Source: a virus
IMG/VR virus record: IMGVR_UViG_3300044730_002040
Location: 1 to 64,000 of that record
DNA: 64,000 nucleotides
Direction: 5' to 3' (one strand)
The notes beneath the pieces were generated by a model. That model was not told the origin of the DNA. It searched no databases and saw only the letters and a program-made list of their open reading frames with translations. A program made the position numbers and the translations under genes. This document shows, in pieces, positions 37,429-46,232 of this stretch (its first letter is position 1; each line of letters opens with the position of its first letter).

Positions 37429-39053
37429 TTACAATAGGTTATTCAACAAAATCAAACAAACCAGAGTTCACCGAATATTTGATTAAAAGTTCGGGATTTA
37501 AAAAGGTAAAAATTATTGAAAAAATCAACAATGGTGAAAAGTCATTAGCTCAGGTTTATAACGAAATTTTAGACGAGTCTGAAACTGATATTGTAGTATT
37601 TTGTCATGATGACATATATTTTGATTCTTCCGCATGGTTTCCCAAAATCACCAAACACTTTGAAAAGAGTGATTACGGAATTTTAGGTGTTGCTGGAACA
37701 AGTTACATGCCAAAATCAGGTATGTGGTGGGAAGATAGAAAAAAAATGATTGGAATTGTAAATCATGAGAGTGGAGGGAAAAAATGGGAATCGAAATATT
37801 CGGAAGCTTTCGGTAATGGAATTGAACCCTCTATTGTTGTTGACGGACTTTTTATTGCAATTCATAAAAAAAGAATTAAGAAAAAATTTAATGAAGACTT
37901 TGAGGGATTTCATTTTTATGACATTCCATTTTCTTTTGAAAACTTTCTCGAAGGTGTGAAAGTTGGTGTTATTTCAAATATTAGAATTACACATAAATCT
38001 ATCGGACAAACCAATGAACAATGGGAACAAAATAGACAAAAGTTCGAAAAAATGTTTTCAGAAAATCTGCCTGTCAAACTTCCAATAGATAAAAATAAGA
38101 AATTAAAAGTTTTGATTTCTTGTCTCATGTTCAAAACATTCACAGGGTCAGAATTGTATGTATACGAATTAGCCAAAAGTCTTACACAATTAAATTGTAA
38201 CGTAACCATTCTTTCTCAAATTGGTGGACCTCTCACTGATATGGCGAGAAAATTAGGGATTAGAGTTCTACCATTTGAACAAGCACCAGGTTTTAAGTTA
38301 GGGGATGGTAAATGGGGAATTCAAACTGAAAAGGGGTTTGAACCATCCAAAGAAAATGTAATGTATAGGGTTTCAGAAGTAGATTTTGACATTATACATA
38401 TTCAACACAAACCAGTTGCTGAACGGATTTGTAGTTTTTATCCTGAGATACCTAAGATTTATTCTATTCACTCCGAAGTAATAAGTTTGGAAGAACCTCA
38501 TCTTGATGACACAATCAAAAAATTCATAGCAATCAGACCGGAAATAAAAACACATTTGATTGAAAACTTTGAAGTTAAAGAAGAGAACATTGAAATAATA
38601 TACAACCCTATCGACAACGAGAAATTCAATTCAAATGGAAACAAAGAAGGAAACTACGTTTTATTTGTTGGTACAATAGACTATTTGAGAAAAGATACCC
38701 TCATGGAACTTTCGGAATATTGTGATAAAAACGGTTTAGAACTTTGGATTGTAGGAGAGGATAAGTCAAATTATTTACCATTACTCTTAAACGAAAAACA
38801 CGTAAAACATTTTCCAGCAACTTGGAACGTTGAAAAGTATATCAAGAATTGTAAGGAGACCGCAGGTATACAGTTAGGAAGAAGTACAATTGAAGGATGG
38901 TTGTGTAGAAAACCAGGTTGGATTTTCAAGGTTAACTCTAATGGTTTCATTCTTGATAAAGAAAAATTTGACCCACCTCAAGATTTAGAAAAATATCATT
39001 CTTCAAAAGTAGCTGAAAAAATCAAAGAGGAATATTTCAAAATTATTTCATGA
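37425..39053 (+). CDS. Two-domain glycosyltransferase (GT-A + GT-B)
   Basis: This 542-residue protein is a fusion. Residues 1 to about 215 are GT-A-like (MITIGYSTKSNKPEF, IVVFCHDDIYF, VVDGLFIAI). Residues from about 225 are GT-B-like (LKVLISCLMFKTFTGSELYV, then FDIIHIQHKP, IYNPIDNEKFN, YVLFVGTIDYLRKDTLMEL, and RSTIEGWLCRKPGW). It can probably add two sugars in sequence. The chain is intact. Coupled to genes on both sides by overlapping starts and stops. Confidence 0.8.
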   Translation: MITIGYSTKSNKPEFTEYLIKSSGFKKVKIIEKINNGEKSLAQVYNEILDESETDIVVFCHDDIYFDSSAWFPKITKHFEKSDYGILGVAGTSYMPKSGMWWEDRKKMIGIVNHESGGKKWESKYSEAFGNGIEPSIVVDGLFIAIHKKRIKKKFNEDFEGFHFYDIPFSFENFLEGVKVGVISNIRITHKSIGQTNEQWEQNRQKFEKMFSENLPVKLPIDKNKKLKVLISCLMFKTFTGSELYVYELAKSLTQLNCNVTILSQIGGPLTDMARKLGIRVLPFEQAPGFKLGDGKWGIQTEKGFEPSKENVMYRVSEVDFDIIHIQHKPVAERICSFYPEIPKIYSIHSEVISLEEPHLDDTIKKFIAIRPEIKTHLIENFEVKEENIEIIYNPIDNEKFNSNGNKEGNYVLFVGTIDYLRKDTLMELSEYCDKNGLELWIVGEDKSNYLPLLLNEKHVKHFPATWNVEKYIKNCKETAGIQLGRSTIEGWLCRKPGWIFKVNSNGFILDKEKFDPPQDLEKYHSSKVAEKIKEEYFKIIS

Positions 39054-39760
39054 CTATTTTAACGACTACATACAACTGCGAGAAATTTATTGAAAGATGT
39101 ATTTTTTCAATTATGTCTCAGAGTTTCAAGGACTTCAAATGTTATATAACAGATGATATGTCTACTGATAAAACAGTTGAAAAAATTAAATCTGCAATTA
39201 AAGATGACAATAGATTTATTCTAATAGAAAATCACTGTAAGTTTTATCAACCTGGTAACTATGACCAAGTAATACGGTTCAGAGCTCTCGATGGTGAAGA
39301 AATTTGCGTAGAAATAGATGGGGATGATTGGCTTCCAAACCCGAAAGTTTTAGAAAAAATTTCCGAGGTTTACAAAGACCCGAATGTTTGGATGACCAGT
39401 GGCTCTTTCAAGTATCACGACGGAAGACCCGGTTTTGCAAACCCTCCAACAAGATTTACAAATGTGAGACGGGAAGTTTTCACTCTTTCTCATTTACGAA
39501 CATGGAAATCTTGGCTTTGGAAAAAAATTGAATTAGAAGATTTGAAAGACGAGAAAGGAAATTATTGGAATGTGGCAGGAGACTTAGCATTCATGTTTCC
39601 AATGTTAGAAATGTCGGGAGAGGAACATTATAGATTTTTACCTGACATTTTATACATTTATAACGAATCAAACCCTCTTAATGACCATAAGGTGAACATG
39701 GCAAATGTTACACAAACGGTGAATAAAATCAGGGCCAAAAAACCATATTCTAAATTATAA
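39050..39760 (+). CDS. Family 2 glycosyltransferase
   Basis: This 236-residue protein starts MTILTTTYNCEKFIERCIFS, with DDMSTDKTVEKI and EEICVEIDGDDWLPNP. These are the standard GT2 nucleotide-binding strand and the D-x-D-like IDGDDW metal site. Donor and acceptor cannot be told. Overlaps the previous stop by four bases and is followed two bases later by another GT2. Confidence 0.88.
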   Translation: MTILTTTYNCEKFIERCIFSIMSQSFKDFKCYITDDMSTDKTVEKIKSAIKDDNRFILIENHCKFYQPGNYDQVIRFRALDGEEICVEIDGDDWLPNPKVLEKISEVYKDPNVWMTSGSFKYHDGRPGFANPPTRFTNVRREVFTLSHLRTWKSWLWKKIELEDLKDEKGNYWNVAGDLAFMFPMLEMSGEEHYRFLPDILYIYNESNPLNDHKVNMANVTQTVNKIRAKKPYSKL

Positions 39761-39761
39761 A

Positions 39762-40451
39762 ATGAAAGTCTCGATTTGTATACCTACGTGGGAGCAGTTT
39801 GGAAGAGGGATAGAATTTTTGAAAAACAATTTAGATAAAATCTCAAAACAAACTTATAAAAATTTTGAAGTTGTAGTTTCAGACCACAGTAAAAATTCAG
39901 AAATAGAAATTTTATGTTCGGAATATAAAAATTATTTCGAAATAAATTATTTTAAAAATCAAGAAAAACTTGGAAACGGTCCCGCGAACACAAATAATGC
40001 AATTAAAAATTCGAAAGGAGACATAGTCAAAATAATTTTTCAAGATGATTTTTTTTACGACGAAACCGCTTTGGAAACAATCATAAAAGAATTTGAAAAC
40101 GGAGCTAAGTGGGTTGTAAATGGTTGTAATCACACTCATGATGATGGAAAAACGTTTTCGAATTTTATGGTTCCTTATTGGAACTCAAATATTGCCACGG
40201 GAACTAACACAATAAGTTCCCCTTCAGTTTTGTCTTTTATCAATAACGACCCCTGTTTTTTCGATGAAGACCTTGTAATGTTGATGGACTGCGAAATGTA
40301 TTATCAACTTTACAAAAGATATGGACTTCCAATAGTTATACCTAATATTTTAATAACTAATAGAATGCATCCTCACCAAATTTCAAGTATGTATAATAAA
40401 AACATGTGGGACGAAATCAACCACGTAAAAACTAAACATAAATTACTATAA
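39762..40451 (+). CDS. Family 2 glycosyltransferase
   Basis: This 229-residue protein starts MKVSICIPTWEQFGRGIEFL, with VVVSDHSKNSEIEIL, LGNGPANTNNAIKNSKGD and KIIFQDDFFYD as the acidic metal motif. It is a typical GT2 protein, divergent from the one just upstream. Confidence 0.85.
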   Translation: MKVSICIPTWEQFGRGIEFLKNNLDKISKQTYKNFEVVVSDHSKNSEIEILCSEYKNYFEINYFKNQEKLGNGPANTNNAIKNSKGDIVKIIFQDDFFYDETALETIIKEFENGAKWVVNGCNHTHDDGKTFSNFMVPYWNSNIATGTNTISSPSVLSFINNDPCFFDEDLVMLMDCEMYYQLYKRYGLPIVIPNILITNRMHPHQISSMYNKNMWDEINHVKTKHKLL

Positions 40452-40452
40452 A

Positions 40453-41004
40453 ATGGACCAAATCGAATTAATGTACGAAAGGAAGAAAATGACTCCAAGT
40501 GATATCAACGAACATCTTCCAACACTAAAAAAATATGCCGAAGAGTGTGAAACCATCGTAGAGATGGGAGTAAGAACTATTGTTTCTACTTGGGCATTTT
40601 TATCGGGTAATCCGAAAAAATTAATCTCAGTAGATTATAAAAACCCCTCAGAATATAATTCAGGGGATTTACCGCTTGTAGAAACCTCATCAAAAGAAAG
40701 AGGAATTGACTTTTCATTCATTCTTTCAGATAGTAGGACTGTTGATATTCCTGAATGTGATTTGTTATTCATCGATACTTTACACACATATCCCCAAATC
40801 AAGGTTGAATTGGAGGTTCACTCAAAAAAAGTAAAAAAATATATTGTTTTTCATGATACAGAAACTTTCAGAACTGTAGGTGAAATTAACACTGAAGTTG
40901 GTATATGGCCGGCTATTGAAGAGTTTTTGGAGAAAAATCCTGAGTGGACAATACACGAGATTTTTAAAAATAATAATGGATTGACTATAATTAAAAGAAA
41001 CTAA
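40453..41004 (+). CDS. SAM-dependent methyltransferase-like (CmcI type)
   Basis: This 183-residue protein has a Rossmann-like core: ETIVEMGVRTIVSTWAFL (glycine-poor version of motif I), LISVDYKN, CDLLFIDTLHTYPQIKVELE and YIVFHDTETF. The last parts match the CmcI-like / cephalosporin hydroxylase-type methyltransferase family often found in sugar clusters. It may methylate a sugar or act structurally. Confidence 0.7.
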   Translation: MDQIELMYERKKMTPSDINEHLPTLKKYAEECETIVEMGVRTIVSTWAFLSGNPKKLISVDYKNPSEYNSGDLPLVETSSKERGIDFSFILSDSRTVDIPECDLLFIDTLHTYPQIKVELEVHSKKVKKYIVFHDTETFRTVGEINTEVGIWPAIEEFLEKNPEWTIHEIFKNNNGLTIIKRN

Positions 41005-41005
41005 T

Positions 41006-41776
41006 ATGGAAAATACAAGATTAAAACTTTTGTTTATTCAGAGAGTACTCATTGATTCGGTGGGCAGTGACTCGATAAAAAATTCATTTTTTAGTAATGG
41101 GGTCTATCCTTCAAATGAAGTTATGGAATCAATTGTTTCTCAACCCGTTCAAGGAGAAAGACTTACTGGTAGAGATTGGCCTCAGTTTGCCCACACTATG
41201 ATTGGTCTTAAGAGAATGGAAAATCTTCACGAGTCTTTGGACTATGTAAGAGAAAATAATATTGAAGGAGACTTCATAGAAACTGGTGTTTGGAGAGGTG
41301 GTGCTTCAATTTTTGCTAGGAAATATTTTGAACTCTATGGTATGAACAAAAAGGTTTTTGTTGCAGATTCGTTTAGAGGTTTACCACCACCAAAAGTAAA
41401 AGAAGATGAAGGTGACCCTCACCATACAATAGATTTCTTGAGAGTATCACTGGCTCAAGTGAAAAATAATTTTGAGATGTATGGTGCGTTGGATGAGAGT
41501 GTTATTTTCTTAGAAGGTTGGTTTGAAGACACTTTACCAAACAATCCTCAAATTGAAAAATTGAGTATATTAAGAATGGATGGAGATATGTTCAAATCTA
41601 CTATGGATGTTTTTGAATCCTGTTATCATAAAGTAGTTTCAGGGGGTCGTGTAATAATCGATGACTATTGTATTCCAAATTGCAAAAACGCAGTTGAAAA
41701 ATTCAGAAAGGACAATTCTTTTGATGAACCTATGACTGTGGTTGACCAATGTGGAATATTTTGGACAAAAAAATAA
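41006..41776 (+). CDS. TylF/MycF-type O-methyltransferase
   Basis: This 256-residue protein has IEGDFIETGVWRGGASIFAR (motif I), KVFVADSFRGLPPPK and ILRMDGDMFKSTMDVFE, then GGRVIIDDYCIPNCKNAVEKF. These are signatures of macrocin O-methyltransferase family proteins that methylate deoxysugar hydroxyls. Fits methylation of a sugar made or transferred by the same island. Confidence 0.88.
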   Translation: MENTRLKLLFIQRVLIDSVGSDSIKNSFFSNGVYPSNEVMESIVSQPVQGERLTGRDWPQFAHTMIGLKRMENLHESLDYVRENNIEGDFIETGVWRGGASIFARKYFELYGMNKKVFVADSFRGLPPPKVKEDEGDPHHTIDFLRVSLAQVKNNFEMYGALDESVIFLEGWFEDTLPNNPQIEKLSILRMDGDMFKSTMDVFESCYHKVVSGGRVIIDDYCIPNCKNAVEKFRKDNSFDEPMTVVDQCGIFWTKK

Positions 41777-41780
41777 TAAT

Positions 41781-42578
41781 ATGTACAATTTATCCATTAT
41801 TGCAAACTTCGGTTTGGATATCCATTTTCAAACCCATGTTCCTTGTGAACTTTATGTTGACATAATTCCAAGCACTCCGAAGAATGCAATTAGAGTTTTA
41901 TGGATTATTGAACCAAATGAAGTTTCTGGTTTCAGACAAGCAGCAATTAATAATTGTGACAAATTCGATTTGATTCTTACTTGGGATGAAAATATTTTGA
42001 ATTCATGCCCAAATGCAAAACTTTTTCCCTACGGAACAACTTGGATTAAAGATTTTGTTTTTACAGAAAAAGAATTTTGTATTACAACTTTGATTGGCGG
42101 AAAAACACAGTGTGATGGACACGTATTACGTCATTCCATACCACAGGCATTAACAGCAATTGATAACATACCTTATCATATCTATAACAGTATTAATTCA
42201 TCATTTTCTCATGGAACAAACTTTAGAACCATGAAAAGTAATGTTTGGAAAAACGAACTTTTTTATTCTCAATTCCATATCGTTGTAGAAAATGTTTTTT
42301 CGAATAACTGGTTTACAGAAAAATTGATTGATTGTTTTCAAACCAAAACAATTCCCATTTACATAGGCTGTGAAAATATTGGAGATTTCTTTGATAAAAG
42401 AGGTTTTTTCCACGTAAAAAATTTGGATGAATTAGTCGATGTGTGTAAAGGTATTAATCCTTCCACGTATAACACTATGTTAGATTATGTTGAACACAAT
42501 TATCTTGAGTCTATGAAATACAATGACCATAAAGCAAGAATAGAAAACACAATCAAAGACTTCGTTTCAAAGACATAA
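41781..42578 (+). CDS. Family 10 fucosyltransferase-like protein
   Basis: This protein has 265 residues from ATG 41781 (MYNLSIIANFGLDIHF); the in-frame ATG at 41742 lies inside the previous gene. FHIVVENVFSNNWFTEKLID followed by TIPIYIGCENIGDFFD matches the alpha-1,3/4-fucosyltransferase (GT10) C-terminal signature (F-x-E-N...T-E-K...P-I-Y-x-G). It would transfer fucose or a related deoxysugar from GDP. Confidence 0.78.
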   Translation: MYNLSIIANFGLDIHFQTHVPCELYVDIIPSTPKNAIRVLWIIEPNEVSGFRQAAINNCDKFDLILTWDENILNSCPNAKLFPYGTTWIKDFVFTEKEFCITTLIGGKTQCDGHVLRHSIPQALTAIDNIPYHIYNSINSSFSHGTNFRTMKSNVWKNELFYSQFHIVVENVFSNNWFTEKLIDCFQTKTIPIYIGCENIGDFFDKRGFFHVKNLDELVDVCKGINPSTYNTMLDYVEHNYLESMKYNDHKARIENTIKDFVSKT

Positions 42579-42580
42579 TA

Positions 42581-43363
42581 ATGGAAATAGTATCGACAAA
42601 ATTGATGGGAGGACTTGGGAATGTGTTATTCCAAATCGCCACTGCCTACGCAGTTTCACTCAGAGATAGTAAAAAATTTGTTTGTGACACAAGAGAAATG
42701 GTAATTCCACACAAACCATTTTCCGCCTATGTAAACAACATTTTGAGAAAAATTGAATTCTCAGACAAACTTCCTCAAATGCAACATCACGGTGAGAGAG
42801 GATTTGAATTTTATCCAATCCCAAAAGTAGAGGGTAATGTAAAATTGATTGGACACTTTCAAAGTGAAAAATATTTCTCTGATTTTAGAAAGGAAATCTT
42901 AGAACTTTTTGAAATAGATGAACATACATCAAATAGATTGTTGAAAAAATACGGTGAAATTCTTAATCAAGACACTTGCTCAATTCACGTAAGACGTGGT
43001 GATTATGTAGGATTACCAAATCACCATCCAACACAACCAATTGAATATTATATTGAATCCGTAGAAAAAATCGGAAAAGAAAAACATTTTCTAATTTTTT
43101 CAGATGATTTAAATTGGTGTAAACAAAACTTTGATTTTATAGAAAATAAAACTTTGGTTTCAAACAACTCAGACTACGAAGATTTATATCTTATGTCTAT
43201 GTGTAAAAATAACATAATTGCAAATTCTACGTTCAGTTGGTGGGCAGCTTGGTTGAACAAAAACGAAAACCCAACAGTTATAATTCCAAAAAAATGGTTT
43301 GGACCGGCATACGCTAGCTTCAGAACTGAGGATTTGTATTGTAAAAATTGGATTAAATTATGA
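42581..43363 (+). CDS. Family 11 alpha-1,2-fucosyltransferase-like protein
   Basis: This 260-residue protein starts MEIVSTKLMGGLGNVLFQIA, the GGLGN-x-L-F-Q signature of GT11. It has SIHVRRGDYV (the H-x-R-R-G-D GDP-binding motif) and ANSTFSWWAAWLN near the end. It transfers L-fucose or a near relative from a GDP donor. Overlaps the GDP-fucose synthase-type gene by four bases. Confidence 0.92.
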   Translation: MEIVSTKLMGGLGNVLFQIATAYAVSLRDSKKFVCDTREMVIPHKPFSAYVNNILRKIEFSDKLPQMQHHGERGFEFYPIPKVEGNVKLIGHFQSEKYFSDFRKEILELFEIDEHTSNRLLKKYGEILNQDTCSIHVRRGDYVGLPNHHPTQPIEYYIESVEKIGKEKHFLIFSDDLNWCKQNFDFIENKTLVSNNSDYEDLYLMSMCKNNIIANSTFSWWAAWLNKNENPTVIIPKKWFGPAYASFRTEDLYCKNWIKL

Positions 43364-44283
43364 AAGTTTTAGTAACAGGCTCAAATGGATTAGTGGGAAA
43401 TGCCCTTAAAGAAATCTTAGGTGAGGGACACGTTTACCACACAAGAAAAGACGTAGACCTCAAACATGAAGAGAACACTCTTAATTACATAACCCACAAT
43501 GTAAAGAATAATGGAGTTGACACCATTATACACTGTGCAGCTAAAGTCGGAGGTGTTCAAGCTAATTCAACAAACAACGAGTTGTTTTTTGAAGAAAATT
43601 ATAAAATCAATCACAATGTTATTACTGCGGCTTTTGTCTCAGGTGTAGAAAACTTTGTGAACTTATCATCTACTTGTATATTTCCAGACTCAAATATCAC
43701 TTACCCACTCACCGCAGACCAAATCGACATTGCACCACCACACCCATCAAATCACGGATATTCTTATGCAAAAAGACTTTCAGGTTATCAAACAAAAATT
43801 ATAAGAAATCTAACAGGAAGAAATTGGATTAATATTGTCCCAACAAACGTATACGGTCCACATGATAACTTTCACCCTGACCACAGTCATATGATACCTG
43901 GTATTATATACCGAGCATATCACTGCAAAGAAAAAAATGAGGACTTTGTAGTTTGGGGAGATGGAACACCATTGAGACAATTTATTCATTCGAGAGACCT
44001 TGCGAGAATTATTCTTTGGGCTATCGAAAATTGGAAATCAGAGGTTCCATTTATGGCAGTAAATGCTCAAGAACATTCTGTGATGGACATTGTAAAGATG
44101 GTCGTGAAAAAATTCGAAATCAGCGAAGATAAATTGTTTTTCGATGCATCCAAACCAAGAGGTCAGTTTAGAAAACCTGCTATTTCTGACATACCGATGG
44201 ACTTTTCACTCACAGATATTAATGTTGGTATTAATGAAACTATTGATTGGTTTATAAAAAATTATAATACATTAAGAAAATGA
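43360..44283 (+). CDS. fcl: GDP-L-fucose synthase-type epimerase/reductase
   Basis: This 307-residue SDR enzyme has KVLVTGSNGLVG for NADPH and NLSSTCIFP with the epimerase C106. It has the catalytic Y134-x3-K138 (GYSYAKR) and PTNVYGPHDNFHPDHSHMIP with the partner H177. These match E. coli GDP-fucose synthase residues Cys109, Tyr136, Lys140 and His179. It converts GDP-4-keto-6-deoxymannose to GDP-L-fucose. ColC, which makes GDP-L-colitose, belongs to the same family and cannot be excluded, given the ColD-like gene next door. Confidence 0.9.
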   Translation: MKVLVTGSNGLVGNALKEILGEGHVYHTRKDVDLKHEENTLNYITHNVKNNGVDTIIHCAAKVGGVQANSTNNELFFEENYKINHNVITAAFVSGVENFVNLSSTCIFPDSNITYPLTADQIDIAPPHPSNHGYSYAKRLSGYQTKIIRNLTGRNWINIVPTNVYGPHDNFHPDHSHMIPGIIYRAYHCKEKNEDFVVWGDGTPLRQFIHSRDLARIILWAIENWKSEVPFMAVNAQEHSVMDIVKMVVKKFEISEDKLFFDASKPRGQFRKPAISDIPMDFSLTDINVGINETIDWFIKNYNTLRK

Positions 44284-45443
44284 AACGTATTGATTTAATT
44301 CAAGATACTATTGATAACAAAGACATTGATTCTCTAATAGAATGGTTAAAAACTTATCCAAGATTAACAAAAGGCTCAAAGACCTTAGAGTTTGAATCCA
44401 AATGGTCAAATTGGTTAGGAACCAAATATTCTGTTTTTGTAAACTCTGGTTCCTCTGCAAATCTTTTGATGTTGTACGCATTGAAAGTTTTGAATAAAAT
44501 GAAAAATAACAAAGTTTGTGTTCCCTCATTATGTTGGGCAACTGACTTAGCACCTGTGTTACAATTCGATATGGAACCTTTATTAGTGGATTGTAATTTG
44601 GATAATCTCTCAGTTGATTTGGAACACTTAGAAGAAATTTTTATTAAGGAAAGTCCTTCTGTTCTTATTTTAGTTTCCGTTCTTGGTCTATCCCCAAACA
44701 TCAAAAAAATCACTGAACTTTGTGAAAAATATGATGTCATTTTATTGGAGGACAATTGTGAGTCACAAGGCACAAAATTCGAAAATGTAAAACTTGGAAA
44801 CTTTGGTCTTATGACTTCATTCTCAACTTACTTTGGACACACCATGTCGACCATAGAAGGGGGAATGATTTCAACAAATAATAAAGAGGTATATGAAACA
44901 TTACTTCAATTAAGAAGTCATGGTTGGGACAGAGATTTAACCGAAGATAAACAAAAGGAACTACGTTCAGCTTGGGATGTAACAGATTTTTCAGCTCTTT
45001 ATACTTTTTATATTCCCGGTTTTAATCTTCGTAGTACGGATTTACAAGCCCAAATAGGACTTCAACAACTTGACAAAGTTGATGGGATGATACAAAACAG
45101 ATATAATAATTTTCTTTATTATAAATCAAAATTGGACGGTAAAATTTGGTTTCCAAAATCATTCGAAAACGAATTCACATCCAACTTCGCAATTCCTGTG
45201 ATTACAAAATCTAGCGAAGACAAAGAAAATTTAGTTAAAGATTTACAGGACAACAACATTGCTTGTAGACCATTAATATCTGGTTCCATGGGAACACAAC
45301 CGTTTTACAAAAAACTTTATGGTGAGAAAAAACTTCCTAATTGTTCAATTATAGATGAGAGAGGAATTTATGTTCCGAACCACGACAAAATGACCAATGA
45401 AGATATCGATAGAGTTTGTGAGATATTATTAAAATACCAATAA
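44280..45443 (+). CDS. ColD-like PLP-dependent sugar 3-dehydratase (DegT fold)
   Basis: This 387-residue DegT/DnrJ/EryC1-fold protein has FVNSGSSANLLML for PLP phosphate and ILLEDNCESQGTKF with the PLP-ring Asp. Where aminotransferases have the Schiff-base lysine it has histidine (FSTYFGHTMSTIEGG, H187). Replacement of this lysine by histidine defines the ColD / RfbH 3-dehydratases, which remove the 3-hydroxyl of keto-deoxysugars. It lies beside GMD and a fucose-synthase-type gene, so the likely product is GDP-4-keto-3,6-dideoxymannose, precursor of colitose. Confidence 0.85.
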   Translation: MKRIDLIQDTIDNKDIDSLIEWLKTYPRLTKGSKTLEFESKWSNWLGTKYSVFVNSGSSANLLMLYALKVLNKMKNNKVCVPSLCWATDLAPVLQFDMEPLLVDCNLDNLSVDLEHLEEIFIKESPSVLILVSVLGLSPNIKKITELCEKYDVILLEDNCESQGTKFENVKLGNFGLMTSFSTYFGHTMSTIEGGMISTNNKEVYETLLQLRSHGWDRDLTEDKQKELRSAWDVTDFSALYTFYIPGFNLRSTDLQAQIGLQQLDKVDGMIQNRYNNFLYYKSKLDGKIWFPKSFENEFTSNFAIPVITKSSEDKENLVKDLQDNNIACRPLISGSMGTQPFYKKLYGEKKLPNCSIIDERGIYVPNHDKMTNEDIDRVCEILLKYQ

Positions 45444-45445
45444 GG

Positions 45446-46231
45446 ATGTTAAGGTTTTTTAAACCGGCAAGAGGTAAGGACATTCATCAAAGAGGTTATT
45501 TTTCTTACATCACGGAGGCCGTTGTACATATTCAAAATTTATACCTGACGTTTCCAAATGAAACTTTCAAAATATATTATGATTTGGAAGACATCTATGG
45601 ATACGGTAAGGGAAACATCTATGATATATGTTTTCTTCAAGACAAACAAGACTGGCTTGAACACAAAAAAAGTTACGTAGATATTGAGTCACTAAGTCTA
45701 AAAACTAGTTTAGACCCTTATAACTCAAAAACATTTTCGAAAGAAAATCTAGAAATGACCGAGGAAATAATCAAAAAACATTTTTTATTTAATGAGAAAA
45801 TGGAATATTTGTTTTATTCAAGGTTTCCACAAATAAATTTTGAAAATACAATTGGTTTTCACAGACGTGCCACAGACATGGAGACCGTTCATAATTTAAC
45901 AACAATTCAATTATCACAAATTTTTGATATATTAGATAAAGAAGAATTCGAAAACATATTTTTAATGTCAGACAACATTCAAGATAAAAATCAATTTTCG
46001 GAGCGTTACGGGGAAAGGTTGATAACGTTTGATGATTTTTCTTCAAACGATGAAAAACTCCCTTTTTTCAAACAGCACAACAATGAAGATTCAATCAAAA
46101 AACATATTCAAGAAATTGTGTTTGGTGCTGTCGGCCTCGGAAAAACAAAAAAACTTTTTTGTACAACATCAAATTTATCTACGTTTTCGATTTTTTCAAA
46201 TTCAAAATTAAATTACGTTAGACTAAATTAA
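45446..46231 (+). CDS. Possible fucosyltransferase-fold protein
   Basis: This 261-residue protein contains IGFHRRATDMETVHN, resembling the H-x-R-R-x-x-D motif of GT11/GT23/O-FucT-type enzymes, and FCTTSNLSTFSIFSN near the end, like their C-terminal Ser-rich motif. The rest is not recognised. Context between ColD-like and GMD genes supports transfer of a GDP-deoxysugar. Confidence 0.55.
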   Translation: MLRFFKPARGKDIHQRGYFSYITEAVVHIQNLYLTFPNETFKIYYDLEDIYGYGKGNIYDICFLQDKQDWLEHKKSYVDIESLSLKTSLDPYNSKTFSKENLEMTEEIIKKHFLFNEKMEYLFYSRFPQINFENTIGFHRRATDMETVHNLTTIQLSQIFDILDKEEFENIFLMSDNIQDKNQFSERYGERLITFDDFSSNDEKLPFFKQHNNEDSIKKHIQEIVFGAVGLGKTKKLFCTTSNLSTFSIFSNSKLNYVRLN

Positions 46232-46232
46232 A

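Noticed and set aside
44354-44773. Minus-strand frame of 139 codons
   Set aside because: Lies wholly inside the ColD-like gene, which has clear family motifs on the plus strand.
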